From contig NZ_CP066129.1 in the NCBI RefSeq assembly GCF_019242955.1, positions 2,790,001 to 2,854,000 on the forward strand: a stretch of DNA of 64,000 nt, in the 5' to 3' direction. Below are positions 35,717-45,055 of this stretch, one piece after another. The translations under genes were made by a program, and so were the position numbers. Origin of the DNA: Morganella morganii. GTDB lineage: Bacteria > Pseudomonadota > Gammaproteobacteria > Enterobacterales > Enterobacteriaceae. The notes beneath the pieces were generated by a model that worked only from the letters and a program-made list of their open reading frames with translations, had not been told where the DNA came from and did no database searches. How positions within the stretch are numbered: position 1 is the stretch's first letter; every line of letters starts with the position of its first letter.

Positions 35717-35790
35717 TTTCTGTCAGTCCGTGAAACGTCTGATAACGGGCAAAACGAAAAGTCGCTGTAAATACATCCCTGTAAGCTCAG

Positions 35791-35810
35791 GCGCGTCATC
35801 CATGACGCGC
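35791..35810. repeat. Palindromic intergenic element between convergent operons
   Basis: GCGCGTCAT-CC-ATGACGCGC, a 9-bp stem with a two-base loop, preceded by a smaller hairpin TACA-tccc-TGTA at 35773-35784. The pair sits between the ends of the two facing operons and looks like a dispersed enterobacterial intergenic palindrome or a bidirectional terminator. No second copy was seen in the window. Confidence 0.5.
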
Positions 35811-35869
35811 ATGCTTTTCGTTCACCTGCCCGTTACCCGGCGAGCGACATAACCTGCTTTTTTATTAAA

Positions 35870-36493
35870 CTATTGTTTCTTCCCGGCGTCTGCCTGCGGT
35901 TTTACCGTACTTTTACGGCGGAACAGCACAATACCGGCCAGCAGCCCAATAACCAGCCCGCCCGCACCGTACATCATGCCCTGTAAGGCGTTACGGGTTT
36001 CATTCAGCAGCGGGTTATCCGTGAAATCAGTGCCGATATGAATGGTGCGGATTTTCCAGGCACCGTCCTCAAGCGCCACCGTCGCGGTCCAGCGGGTCGG
36101 AAAATCATAGGTCCGGCCATCGCTGAGCTGATATTTTTCCATCCCTTTACCATAGGCGACACCCCAGGTTTTATCCGGGGATAATTCTGTCACCACATCA
36201 GCGTTAAAACTGATATTCAGTTTTTTCAGGAATTTGTCCGGCCCGAACCAGGATTCAAAATACGGTTTTATCGCCGCTTTGCCGGAGATAAACTCCTGGG
36301 TTATCGGGGTGGCACGCAGGTTTTCACTCATCACCGGCAGCATTTTGTCATAATCGCCGCTGTTGATCGCTGTTTCCACCGTGCCGATGACCTGCCGCAG
36401 TTCATCGTGGATAGCACCGTCGTCTTCACCAGGCTGCGCATAAACCGAAAAACTGAAAATCATTAATGCACTGATAATTATCCTTTTCATCAA
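35870..36493 (-). CDS. Secreted, membrane-anchored NTF2-like protein
   Basis: 207 residues. Signal peptide IIISALMIFSFSVYAQ, then an NTF2/SnoaL-like domain (LRQVIGTVETAINSGDYDKMLPVMSENLRATPITQEFISGKAAIKPYFESWFGP...WTATVALEDGAWKIRTIHIGTDF). A C-terminal membrane helix (GAGGLVIGLLAGIVLFRR) and a basic tail end it. It is the last gene of the minus-strand operon, with an ATGA overlap with the PAP2 gene. NTF2-like folds bind small hydrophobic ligands. A role in holding the cluster's product at the periplasmic face is inference. Confidence 0.75.
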   Translation of the reverse strand: MMKRIIISALMIFSFSVYAQPGEDDGAIHDELRQVIGTVETAINSGDYDKMLPVMSENLRATPITQEFISGKAAIKPYFESWFGPDKFLKKLNISFNADVVTELSPDKTWGVAYGKGMEKYQLSDGRTYDFPTRWTATVALEDGAWKIRTIHIGTDFTDNPLLNETRNALQGMMYGAGGLVIGLLAGIVLFRRKSTVKPQADAGKKQ

Positions 36494-37101
36494 TATTTCC
36501 TCATCATATAGGTAACCGTTACCGCTAACAGCAGGCCGGTGACCACATCAGCCACATGGTGCTGGTGAACCAGCAGCACAGACAGCACAATCAGTACCAG
36601 CCATAACAGAAAAAACAGCGTCAGCCCGCGCCCGGTATGCCGGATAACGGCCAGCACCGCAGCACATGACCAGGCGACATGCAGAGACGGCACCAGATTA
36701 TGCGGGTGATCCAGTGCGAACAGTGTCGTGTACATCGTCTGATACAGCGGAGATACCGGGACCTGCCGCACAAAACCAAGCTGCGCCGGAAACAGAAAAA
36801 AGATCACGCCGCCCAGCAGAGTCATCACAATAAACGTGAGTGCAAGCTGCCGGTGCTCACGTCGCGGCAGAAACAAAACCGGCATCAGAATAATCAGGTA
36901 AAACGAGCAGTACACCCAGATAAAACCGGGCATAAACGGGATATGCAGCTCAGCCGGAAACCACAGGGAATACAGACTTGCACGTCCGGCAGTATACGCA
37001 TTCATCAGCGGATAAACCGTGAAAAACACCACACTGACCGGAATACACCACAGCAGATAGCTGATCACACGGCGGGAAAAAGAATCCGGGCTGGTATTCA
37101 T
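36490..37101 (-). CDS. PAP2 family membrane phosphatase
   Basis: 203 residues, about six membrane segments. PAP2 catalytic motifs visible are NLVPSLHVAWSCAAVLAV (P-S-x-H) and VLLVHQHHVADVVTGLLLA (the second His block). The first K-x6-R-P motif is not clearly present, as in divergent inositol-phosphoceramide-synthase-like members. It could dephosphorylate or transfer a head group on a lipid phosphate. It starts 9 bases after radical SAM B. Confidence 0.82.
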   Translation of the reverse strand: MNTSPDSFSRRVISYLLWCIPVSVVFFTVYPLMNAYTAGRASLYSLWFPAELHIPFMPGFIWVYCSFYLIILMPVLFLPRREHRQLALTFIVMTLLGGVIFFLFPAQLGFVRQVPVSPLYQTMYTTLFALDHPHNLVPSLHVAWSCAAVLAVIRHTGRGLTLFFLLWLVLIVLSVLLVHQHHVADVVTGLLLAVTVTYMMRKY

Positions 37102-37110
37102 TCACCCTCC

Positions 37111-38454
37111 TTATTTCAAACCAAAGCGCATCCGGTGTTTTTTATGCACCTCTTTGCGGAATAACAGGGTATAACGCCAGAATGTGGCCATGCGCGATAA
37201 GGATTGCAGAGTCAGCCGCAGGTCAGAGAAACGCCGGATAATCGATGGTACACTGTTAAAACGGCTGCGCGCCGCGTGGCACAGCTCAGTCAGGGTTTCC
37301 GGACTCATCCGGGCCGGCTGAAATGCCGCCTGATTAAAGCGGTATTCCGGATGCAGCCACCATTTTCCGTCAAACAACAGACGGTTTTCCTGCGCCAGCT
37401 GCTGATACAGCGGCGTGCCGGGATACGGCATCAGGATGTTATAGGCAGCAAAAGCAAAGCGGTTTTTCAGTGCGAATTCCACCGTATCTTCCACGGTCTC
37501 TGCTGTATCATGATCATATCCCAGAGTGAACGCCGCCCAGGTCTGCAATCCGAAGTCCCGTAATACTGAAATTTCCTCGCGATACTGTGAAAATGTCCGC
37601 ATATTCGGCGATTTTCGCGCATCGCGCAGACTGTCCGGGTTGATGGATTCAAACCCCATCACATTGCCCCAGCAGCCGCTCTGCTGTAACAGCGACATCA
37701 GACGGCGGTTGCGGGTCATATCCAGGCTCGCCTGGCTTATCCAGCGGACATTCAGCGGCGTCAGTGCGCTGCACAGCTCACTCAGTTCCCGATGATCGGA
37801 GGCAATATTGTCATCGACAAAAAAGATAAATTTCGGTTTTTGCGTTTCAATCTCCCGCACCACTTCATCGATCCGGCGAATATAGTGCTGACGCCCGAAA
37901 TAGCGGCTGACAGCACAGAAACGACAGGCAAAACGGCAGCCGCGGGTAAACTGCATCAGGCTGATCGGCAGATACCCTTTTCCGCGGAAGATATCACGGC
38001 GCGGCAGACAGCCGCACAAATTGTGATCGACCTGACCGACCCCGGCCGGGGCATCATAACGCGGCTTCAGACGGCCTTTCTCCGCATCGCGGATCATCTC
38101 TGTCCAGCGGGTTTCCGCATCACCGGTAAAAACGCTGTCGCAGTGCTGTGCCACTTCCTCCGGCAGCAATGTGGCATGGATCCCCCCCATCACCACCCGG
38201 ACATCACGGGCGCGGTATTCCGCCGCAATCTCATAGGCGCGGCGGGCAGTGAAGGTTTCCACAGTGATAGCGACCAGATCCGCCGGTTCATCATACGGGA
38301 TGGCTTCCATCCGGTCGTCATACAGTACCACGTCCACGTCAGGCGGGGTCAGACCGGCAAGCACACCGAGCATCAGCGGCTCCATCCGCCCTTCATCCAC
38401 ATAAAGGCTGTGTTCCTGACGGCCGATATTCGGTTTAATCAGTATCAGTTTCAC
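37111..38454 (-). CDS. B12-binding-domain radical SAM enzyme B
   Basis: 447 residues from the GTG at 38454, which has a ggagg site 6 bases upstream and shares four bases (GTGA) with the stop of paralogue C. A longer ORF to 38613 is rejected. The N-terminal domain carries DLVAITVETFTARRAYEIAAEY and VVMGGIHATLLPEEVAQHCDSVFTGDAE. Cluster ligands are C173, C177, C180 (TRGCRFACRFCAV). FIFFVDDNIA, LQTWAAFTLGYDHDTAETV and LMPYPGTPLYQQLAQENRLL are shared with C and D. Family enzymes (BchE, HpnP/HpnR, various methylases) use cobalamin and SAM; this one's substrate is unknown. Confidence 0.88.
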   Translation of the reverse strand: MKLILIKPNIGRQEHSLYVDEGRMEPLMLGVLAGLTPPDVDVVLYDDRMEAIPYDEPADLVAITVETFTARRAYEIAAEYRARDVRVVMGGIHATLLPEEVAQHCDSVFTGDAETRWTEMIRDAEKGRLKPRYDAPAGVGQVDHNLCGCLPRRDIFRGKGYLPISLMQFTRGCRFACRFCAVSRYFGRQHYIRRIDEVVREIETQKPKFIFFVDDNIASDHRELSELCSALTPLNVRWISQASLDMTRNRRLMSLLQQSGCWGNVMGFESINPDSLRDARKSPNMRTFSQYREEISVLRDFGLQTWAAFTLGYDHDTAETVEDTVEFALKNRFAFAAYNILMPYPGTPLYQQLAQENRLLFDGKWWLHPEYRFNQAAFQPARMSPETLTELCHAARSRFNSVPSIIRRFSDLRLTLQSLSRMATFWRYTLLFRKEVHKKHRMRFGLK

Positions 38455-39752
38455 TCTTTTCCTCCCGGGCGTTTTCCCTGCTTGCGGGCAATATCCCGGT
38501 GCGAGGCGATATTGTAAAGCCAGGCAACCAGCTGAGTACGCCAGTTGCCGGAACGACACAGCCGCCGGATAATGGACGGGTAACGGTAGAAGCGGGTACG
38601 GGCATAGAAACATCCGTCAGCCAGTTCGGCAATACTCATTCCTCCCGGACGGAAAGCCGGTTCGCCGTAACGAAAATCCGGGTCGAGCCACCAGGCGGGA
38701 TAAATCAGCCGCCCCTCCGCCTCCAGCCGTGCATAAAGCGCCGTGCCGGGTGTCGGGATCAGCAGATTAAAATTGGCAATCGCCAGTTTATTGCTTTCCG
38801 CAAAGGCCAGCGTACTGCGGATAGTTTCCGGTGTGTCTTCGTCGTAGCCGAAAATAAAGGTGCCGTAGACACATATACCGCGCCGGTACAGCGCCGCCAG
38901 CACAGCGGCATAATCCTTCGCGGTATGGCTGCGGGATTTTCCCATCCGCCTGAGCGTGGTTTCATTCAGGCTTTCAAAACCGATCAGCACAAAACAGCAC
39001 CCGGCAGCGGCCAGTTTATCCAGCATTTCCTCATTACGGGCAATATCAATGCTTATCTGACATCCCCAGCGGCGCTTCAGTGGTGTGAGCATCACCAGCA
39101 GTTCATTCAGTGCCCGTTTACCGGCAAAGAGGTTGTCATCCACAAATATCAGAAACTGTTTTGCAGGCAGGGATAAAATTTCATCCCGCATCTCATCAAC
39201 CGGCCGGGTGCGTACCCCTTCCGGATAAAAGGCATGGATAGAGCAGAAATCACAGGCAAAGCGGCAGCCGCGCGAGAACTGCACCAGCGACACCGGGGCG
39301 TAACGTTTGCCCTTAAAAATAGTCCGGTCAATACGGCAACCGGCAAGCGGACGGTCATGCGCCCCACGGTAACGGAGCTTCAGCGCATTGCGTTCACAGT
39401 CCGCCAGCATTTGTTCCCATGCCCCTTCCGCATCGCCGAGCAGCACACTGTCCGCATGCTGCAACGCTTCATCCGGCATAAAGGTGACATGGTAACCGCC
39501 CATCACCACGGTTTTCCCCTGACGGCGGAACCGGTCAGCAAGCTGATAACTGCGCTGTGCCGTGAACGTTTCCGCCGAAATGGCAATTAAATCCGCTTCC
39601 GGCAGTTCGTCCGGGATGATATCCAGCCGGTCATCATAAAATGTCACCCGGTGCCCCGGCGACAAGGCCGCCAGGATCCCCATCGCCAGCGGTGTCATAG
39701 CATCTTTCGTGCGGTAATCCCCCATATTCGGGTAGATAAGCACGATATTCAC
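38451..39752 (-). CDS. B12-binding-domain radical SAM enzyme C
   Basis: 433 residues from the GTG at 39752 (VNIVLIYPNMGDYRTKDA), which overlaps the GNAT stop by four bases. Cobalamin-type domain: DLIAISAETFTAQRSYQLADRF, VVMGGYHVTFMPDEALQHADSVLLGDAEGAW. Cluster ligands C163, C167, C170 (SRGCRFACDFCSI). FLIFVDDNLFAGKRAL, VYGTFIFGYDEDTPETI and LIPTPGTALYARLEAEGRLI follow. Close paralogue of B and D, so the operon has probably grown by duplication. No D-x-H-x-x-G motif. Confidence 0.88.
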   Translation of the reverse strand: MNIVLIYPNMGDYRTKDAMTPLAMGILAALSPGHRVTFYDDRLDIIPDELPEADLIAISAETFTAQRSYQLADRFRRQGKTVVMGGYHVTFMPDEALQHADSVLLGDAEGAWEQMLADCERNALKLRYRGAHDRPLAGCRIDRTIFKGKRYAPVSLVQFSRGCRFACDFCSIHAFYPEGVRTRPVDEMRDEILSLPAKQFLIFVDDNLFAGKRALNELLVMLTPLKRRWGCQISIDIARNEEMLDKLAAAGCCFVLIGFESLNETTLRRMGKSRSHTAKDYAAVLAALYRRGICVYGTFIFGYDEDTPETIRSTLAFAESNKLAIANFNLLIPTPGTALYARLEAEGRLIYPAWWLDPDFRYGEPAFRPGGMSIAELADGCFYARTRFYRYPSIIRRLCRSGNWRTQLVAWLYNIASHRDIARKQGKRPGGKE

Positions 39753-40777
39753 AGCAGAGCTATCTCCGGCCACACAATCCGGCCGTCCCACTGCGGCGCA
39801 GCCGTCAGATCAACACCGTAAATCCGGGTACGGTAAACCGATGCACCGGTACGTTTAATCACATCATTGGTGCAGATGTGTCCGGACGGAAGCCCGACTG
39901 TCATAATCGGTGTGGTACAGTGCAGCAGGGCTTCCTCAATCAGATCCGGCAGTTTGGTATCATCCGTACAGGCCAGGAATGACAGGAAACTCTGCGGGAT
40001 CACTTCCCCGGCCTCCGGCATCTGCGGCCGCCGGGTCATCCCGGCAAACGCATTGTAAAGCGGACGCAGCATCTTCATTCTGCCGGAGTAACCGGCCACA
40101 ATAACCTGTTTGAATGATCGCTGATCCCAGAGCATACCGCAGGCCACCAGCTGTCCGTTCTGATAACTGCCGAGTACGGTGATGCCGGTCTGCTGCATGG
40201 CTTTCAGATTCAGCGCCGGTGCCAGCTGACGGGAGGAGGATTCCTCCGCAAAGAAACGGATCACATCCGTGTAATCTTCCGGCGGTACCACTTTCCATAA
40301 TCCGCGGTTTTTACCCCGGCTCTTGCTGATCGCCAGCGTACTCATGCTGCTCAGAGGGCGGTAAAGCGGTAAGCCTTCCACGCCCCGTTCCAGCAGACGC
40401 CGGGCCAGCAGATTATTTTCCGCAATACTGGTGTAACAGTGATCCGGTGTCGGCAACTGCCGCAGCCAGGAAAATCCGGCCTGTAACACTTTCAGATGAT
40501 TACGGTATTTCGGCACAACACGCAAACTGCTGAGATAGCCCATCCGCGCCTCTTCGCCGTTAACCCAGCCTTTCTGCACCGTCAGCTGACACATACCAAT
40601 CAGCGTGTCACCGTCTCTTGCCAGTGCCGGATAGACTTCGCCGAAATCATCTTTCGGGGAAAAATAACCGGGCCGCCGGGTCATCACCAGCTCCCAGTCC
40701 CCCTGCATGGCATTCTCTTCGAGGAGCCCGAGTAAATCCGCGATATGCTCCGTTGTCGCGTCGATAACCTCTATCAT
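39749..40777 (-). CDS. GNAT-like acyltransferase, unknown substrate
   Basis: 342 residues. The N-terminal ~150 residues have the GNAT pattern: IEVIDATTEHIADLLGLLEENAMQGDWELVMTRRPGYF, then DGDTLIGMCQLTVQKGWVNGEEARMGYLSSLRVVPKYRNHLKVLQAG (the V..YR....L segment resembles the acetyl-CoA loop) and YTSIAENNLLARRLLERG. The second half looks like a repeat of the fold (TVLGSYQNGQLVACGMLWDQRSFKQVIVAGYSGRMKML). It lies between two radical SAM genes with ATGA/GTGA overlaps on both sides, so its product acts with them. Confidence 0.72.
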   Translation of the reverse strand: MIEVIDATTEHIADLLGLLEENAMQGDWELVMTRRPGYFSPKDDFGEVYPALARDGDTLIGMCQLTVQKGWVNGEEARMGYLSSLRVVPKYRNHLKVLQAGFSWLRQLPTPDHCYTSIAENNLLARRLLERGVEGLPLYRPLSSMSTLAISKSRGKNRGLWKVVPPEDYTDVIRFFAEESSSRQLAPALNLKAMQQTGITVLGSYQNGQLVACGMLWDQRSFKQVIVAGYSGRMKMLRPLYNAFAGMTRRPQMPEAGEVIPQSFLSFLACTDDTKLPDLIEEALLHCTTPIMTVGLPSGHICTNDVIKRTGASVYRTRIYGVDLTAAPQWDGRIVWPEIALL

Positions 40778-42120
40778 TTAACCTCTGCTAATTTACCCTG
40801 CCAATTTTCATCACCGAGCGGGTAGCCGTTGCGGCTGCTTATCTCACGGTGATGCAGCCAGTTAATCGGGAAATAGTTGCGAAACATAAAAAAATCGCCC
40901 CGGTTACGCCAGCTGCGCTGAAGAATCGAACGTGAACTGTAAAATGCCTTCCTTGCTGAGAGGCACCCCTGCGTTACTGCCTCCGGAGACAGCTGTGCCG
41001 GATAAAACGGCAGCTCGTTGTAACGGTAGTTATCATCGAGCCACCAGTGTTCATAGCGCAGGCGGTTTTCCTGCGCCAGCCGCGCATAAAGCGGCGTCCC
41101 CGGGAACGGCGTCATATGGTTAAATGCCGCGATATACATACTCTGTTCACGGGCGTACGCAACCGCCTCGCTGAATGAGTCCGGAGTATCATGGTCATAA
41201 CCGAATACAAATGTGCCGTATACTGCTATATGATGGCGGCGCAGATTAGCCAGCGCCTGACTGTAGCCGCCTTTCATGGTGTTAAAACCTTTTTTCATCT
41301 GCCGCAGATTAGCTTCATTCAGGGATTCAAAACCGATCAGAACCCCTCTGCATCCTGCCTGCGACAGCGCACGGACAAACTCTTCATCATGTGCGGCATC
41401 AATACTCATCTGGGTCACCCAGCGTATTCCGGCTTTCGCCAGTGCCGGCAGAAATTCACGGCTCTCCCGCAGATTGCCCGCAAAATTATCATCCACAAAG
41501 AAAAACAGATTTTTTGTACCTTTCAGTTCTGATAACTCCCGCAGCACATGATCCGGATCGCGCCGCCGGTAACGCTGCTGATAAAACGACTGTACCGCAC
41601 AAAATTCACAATGAAAGCGGCAGCCGCGCCCGGTTTCCACCAGGCCAATCGGTAAATAACGTTTCCCCGCAAACAGAGAGCGGTCAACACGGATACTGCG
41701 CAGATCGGTCTGTGTTCCGTGATATTCCCGCTGCAGTGTGCCGTGGCGTAAATCATCAATCATCGATTCCCAGACTGACTCAGCCTCCCCGGTGATAATG
41801 ACATCCGCAAAACGTTTTACCTCCTCCGGCATCAGCGTGGCATGGAATCCGCCCATCAGTACCGGCACACCCCGCTTCCGGTACTCACTGGCTATCTGAT
41901 AAGCCCGCTTTGCGGTATAGGTTTCAACTGAAATTGAGATCAGATCTGCCGGTTCATCAAACGGGATCAGTTCAAGACGATCGTCATAAAAACGGGTTTC
42001 AATATCTGCCGGTGTCAGCCCTTTCAGCGCCGCAACAGGCAGCGGCTCCATCTGCCAGGAACGCAGATAGGTTTCATCGCGCCGGTGGCCGATTGCCGGA
42101 TGGATAAATGTCAGCCGCAT
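40774..42120 (-). CDS. B12-binding-domain radical SAM enzyme D
   Basis: 448 residues. The N-terminal domain has DLISISVETYTAKRAYQIASEY and LMGGFHATLMPEEVKRFADVIITGEAESVWESM. Radical SAM ligands are C167, C171, C174 (GRGCRFHCEFCAV). LFFFVDDNFAGN, VYGTFVFGYDHDTPDSF and MTPFPGTPLYARLAQENRL follow. The C-terminal region (SPEAVTQGCLSARKAFYSSRSILQRSW) is shared with B and C. The start overlaps the stop of paralogue E by one base (TGATG). Confidence 0.88.
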   Translation of the reverse strand: MRLTFIHPAIGHRRDETYLRSWQMEPLPVAALKGLTPADIETRFYDDRLELIPFDEPADLISISVETYTAKRAYQIASEYRKRGVPVLMGGFHATLMPEEVKRFADVIITGEAESVWESMIDDLRHGTLQREYHGTQTDLRSIRVDRSLFAGKRYLPIGLVETGRGCRFHCEFCAVQSFYQQRYRRRDPDHVLRELSELKGTKNLFFFVDDNFAGNLRESREFLPALAKAGIRWVTQMSIDAAHDEEFVRALSQAGCRGVLIGFESLNEANLRQMKKGFNTMKGGYSQALANLRRHHIAVYGTFVFGYDHDTPDSFSEAVAYAREQSMYIAAFNHMTPFPGTPLYARLAQENRLRYEHWWLDDNYRYNELPFYPAQLSPEAVTQGCLSARKAFYSSRSILQRSWRNRGDFFMFRNYFPINWLHHREISSRNGYPLGDENWQGKLAEVK

Positions 42121-43517
42121 CAGTGACTGCCTGATTTTGCCGGACGGTGCTCAACCGGCCAGTCACAGGTATAGTACTGATGCAGATGATGCGCATAGAA
42201 GCGGTAACCCAGATTGGCGGTCAGCGCCAGAGGCTTAAAGTTACGCGCCTGCCATAACCGCTTAGCGATACTGCGGTAGCGGTACACTTTTTTCCAGGCA
42301 CGTTCGTGCCCCAGTTCCAGCTCCCGCGCACTCATCAGCGCCGGACGGAATACCACATGCTGCGCGTCATACAGCGACCAGTCAGTGGTTAAAATCCGCT
42401 GTTCTTCCTCAAGGCGTTTAAACAGCGGCGTGCCCGGGAACGGTGTCAGAACCGAGAAGCGCGGTAAATCGATTCCTGCGTCGATGGCCAAATTAACTGT
42501 ACGATCAAACACATCCGTGGTGTCGTGATCCAGACCAAACACAAAACAGCCCTGAATCGCAATTCCCAGCCGGTGCAGATCGCCGATCAGTTCTTTATAA
42601 TCCACCGAACCGTTGAATTTCTTCCCGGCATCTTTCAGGCTGCCGTCACTGACGGTTTCCAGCCCCAGCAGTAACCCTTTGCAGCCGCTGCGGGCCATCA
42701 GCTCCATCAATTCATGATTATGAGCAATCAGCACGGTAGATAAACCGAACCACTGAATGTTCAGCGGGATCAGTGCGGTGAACAGCCGTTTGGCATAGCC
42801 GATATCTGACACCAGGTTCAGATCGACAAAAATCACTTTCCGCTTGCCGGTACGTTCCACATAACGGCGGATATCCTCAGCAACCCATTCCACCGGATGC
42901 TGGAATTGTTTACGTCCCCAGGCACTCGGCGCAACACAGAATTCACAGTTATGCGCACACGAGCGGGTCGCCTCAAACACCCCCTGGGTAAGAAAGTGCT
43001 TCGCATCGAACCGCTCACGCTCAGGAAATGGCAGATCCGGGATATCAAGGGTAAAATCCGCACCCTGGCGATATTCACGCTGCATATTACCCGCCATAAA
43101 ATCGCGGATAAGCTGCGGCCAGCTCTGCTCGGAATACCCGGTGCAGACCGTATCAGCATGCTGTAATGCTTCCTGCGGCAGTAATGTGACATGCGGCCCG
43201 CCGAGTACCACCGGAATATTTTTCGCCCGCATCTGAGCCGACAGTTCATAAGCCCGCGGTGCGTTGCCGGTGATCACCGTCATCGCCACCAGGTCTGCGG
43301 TGAAATCCTCAGGCAGTTCCTCAATGCTTTCGTCAATCAGACGGATATTGACCGGCAGGGATTTCGGCACCAGCGCCGACAGCATGGTCAGCGTCAGCGG
43401 CTGATAACGCAGCGAGCGTTTGAAGATCCCGCCCCGTTTCCGGTACAGCGGCCCTTTCGGCGAAAGCAGCACCAGATCCAGCGGCCGCTGCGGCGTATAA
43501 ACAGTCTGTGTCGTCAC
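42120..43517 (-). CDS. B12-binding-domain radical SAM enzyme E
   Basis: 465 residues, GTG start at 43517 sharing GTGA with the GH3 stop. N-terminal domain: DLVAMTVITGNAPRAYELSAQM, VLGGPHVTLLPQEALQHADTVCTGYSEQSWPQLI. Cluster ligands C187, C191, C194 (TRSCAHNCEFCVAPSAWG). IQGCFVFGLDHDTTDVF and VLTPFPGTPLFKRLEEEQRIL follow. Its N-terminus (YRKRGGIFKRSLRYQPLTLTMLSALVP) and C-terminus (LTANLGYRFYAHHLHQ) match enzyme A on the other strand, so A and E form one subfamily. Confidence 0.88.
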   Translation of the reverse strand: MTTQTVYTPQRPLDLVLLSPKGPLYRKRGGIFKRSLRYQPLTLTMLSALVPKSLPVNIRLIDESIEELPEDFTADLVAMTVITGNAPRAYELSAQMRAKNIPVVLGGPHVTLLPQEALQHADTVCTGYSEQSWPQLIRDFMAGNMQREYRQGADFTLDIPDLPFPERERFDAKHFLTQGVFEATRSCAHNCEFCVAPSAWGRKQFQHPVEWVAEDIRRYVERTGKRKVIFVDLNLVSDIGYAKRLFTALIPLNIQWFGLSTVLIAHNHELMELMARSGCKGLLLGLETVSDGSLKDAGKKFNGSVDYKELIGDLHRLGIAIQGCFVFGLDHDTTDVFDRTVNLAIDAGIDLPRFSVLTPFPGTPLFKRLEEEQRILTTDWSLYDAQHVVFRPALMSARELELGHERAWKKVYRYRSIAKRLWQARNFKPLALTANLGYRFYAHHLHQYYTCDWPVEHRPAKSGSH

Positions 43518-45055
43518 GAAAACTCCCTGATATCAAACATGGCACGCCAGTCAGGCAGGGTCAGCAGAGCCGGGATTTTTATCTCCCCCAGCCGTTTTCC
43601 CCGTTGCAGCTGCCGGTGAAAATAGTGCTCCGCCGGTTTATGCAGGCGGAGGTATGTCAGCGGGTTAAGCTGTCCGATGCGGCGGGCGTAGTGATACTGC
43701 GGATTGGTGCACAGGTAGCGCTCGGCTTCCTCACAATACGCCTGAGCCTGTATATCACTGACTGAGGTATCACTGAGCAGCAGCACATAGCCCCGCTCAT
43801 CCGCTGCCAGTGCGGCAAAATCCTGTGATGCCGGTAATCCGGCACACACGAACGGTTCGGTCAGTTTTTCCCCGACCAGGTCACTGCATATACCGTCACG
43901 CCCGCAAAAACGCAGTTGCGGAACAGCTTCCGCTGTATGACCGGTACACAACACGAGATCCTCTGTCTGATAGCGGTACAGCCCGCTGTTGGTGGTGACA
44001 ATCACACTGTATGTCTCACCGGGGATCAGCTCATCCGCCAGATATATCTGCCCGCTGCTATGCCGGAATTCATAAAAATTGCTGTCCGCACTCAGTTGCG
44101 GATCGCCGCAGTCAGACGGAACCGTGATCACGGCTTCAGTGGAAAGCAGCCCTTTTCCCTGGAGTGTCACGCCGGGAAAGTGAGCCATCAGCGCCTGTGC
44201 CGGTGAGGCGGATGCCGCCTGATCCCAGCAGCTGATCAGAACCAGCTGCGGCCATAACAGTGCAGTTTTATGCTCCCGCAGATACTGCCGGTAACGCGCC
44301 AGAGCCGCCGGGTCCGCCTTCAGGGAATGACCGGCAAGCACTCCGCCATCACGCAGCAATACAGATATAGCCTCCTGCCGTGAGTCCAGGGCTGTCAGCA
44401 GCGGAAATAAAAATACGGGGCTCCAGACTGAGATCAGACGTAAACCGGGGCACTGAAGCAGATAAATCAGGGTCAGTAACTGCCAGTCGGCTGCATCCTC
44501 AACCTGTGACAGTGTCAGCGGTACTGCGGATAATTCACTGAACGCCGCCAGATTATCCGCGCCCAGATAGAGCGCATCACCGCCGCCGACCGGAATACCA
44601 CAGGGTGTTTTTGTCGTTCGTGTCACTGCCGGGCTGAGCGCCCAGTAAACATGGCCGGAGGTCAGTGAAAAACGGCGGATAACGTTATGCAGCCAGCCGG
44701 TGACAGCGAGACGGAAATCGGTTAATCCGGCGGCAGTATAGGGAATAAGTTTACCGCCGCTGTGACTGCCGCCGGTCAGTTCAAATGCCGGGACCGGCGC
44801 ACTGCACAGCAGATTTTCTTCCCCGTCCGTCATACGGGTGATAAAAGGACTGAGCTCAGAATAGGTTGTCAGAGGGACGTTCTGCTGATAATCCGCCACG
44901 GATTTTACAGATGAGAAATGATACTGCCGCCCGTATTCACACGCCGCATTATCAGCCAGACAGGCAGATAACCAGCGGAACTGTCTCTCACGCAGTGAAC
45001 CCGGAGACAACACAGGAGGCGTACCGGCCCGGAAATGCTGCCATGCATTATCCAT
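43514..45055 (-). CDS. GH3-family acyl-acid amido synthetase-like protein
   Basis: 513 residues from the ATG at 45055, which overlaps the upstream stop by eight bases. A longer ORF is rejected. GH3 motifs are in order: FELTGGSHSGGKLIPYT (about 91-107, ATP site), NFYEFRHSSGQIYLADELIPGETYSVIVTTNSGLYRYQTEDLVLC, then RFCGRDGICSDLVGEKLTE near the C-terminal lid. GH3 enzymes adenylate a carboxylic acid and couple it to an amino acid. In this cluster the acid would be the modified chain made by the radical SAM enzymes, an inference from operon structure. Confidence 0.85.
   Translation of the reverse strand: MDNAWQHFRAGTPPVLSPGSLRERQFRWLSACLADNAACEYGRQYHFSSVKSVADYQQNVPLTTYSELSPFITRMTDGEENLLCSAPVPAFELTGGSHSGGKLIPYTAAGLTDFRLAVTGWLHNVIRRFSLTSGHVYWALSPAVTRTTKTPCGIPVGGGDALYLGADNLAAFSELSAVPLTLSQVEDAADWQLLTLIYLLQCPGLRLISVWSPVFLFPLLTALDSRQEAISVLLRDGGVLAGHSLKADPAALARYRQYLREHKTALLWPQLVLISCWDQAASASPAQALMAHFPGVTLQGKGLLSTEAVITVPSDCGDPQLSADSNFYEFRHSSGQIYLADELIPGETYSVIVTTNSGLYRYQTEDLVLCTGHTAEAVPQLRFCGRDGICSDLVGEKLTEPFVCAGLPASQDFAALAADERGYVLLLSDTSVSDIQAQAYCEEAERYLCTNPQYHYARRIGQLNPLTYLRLHKPAEHYFHRQLQRGKRLGEIKIPALLTLPDWRAMFDIREFS

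Noticed and set aside
37792..38517. 241-codon plus-strand ORF opposite the radical SAM genes
   Set aside because: Shadow of two well-supported minus-strand genes; no family likeness.
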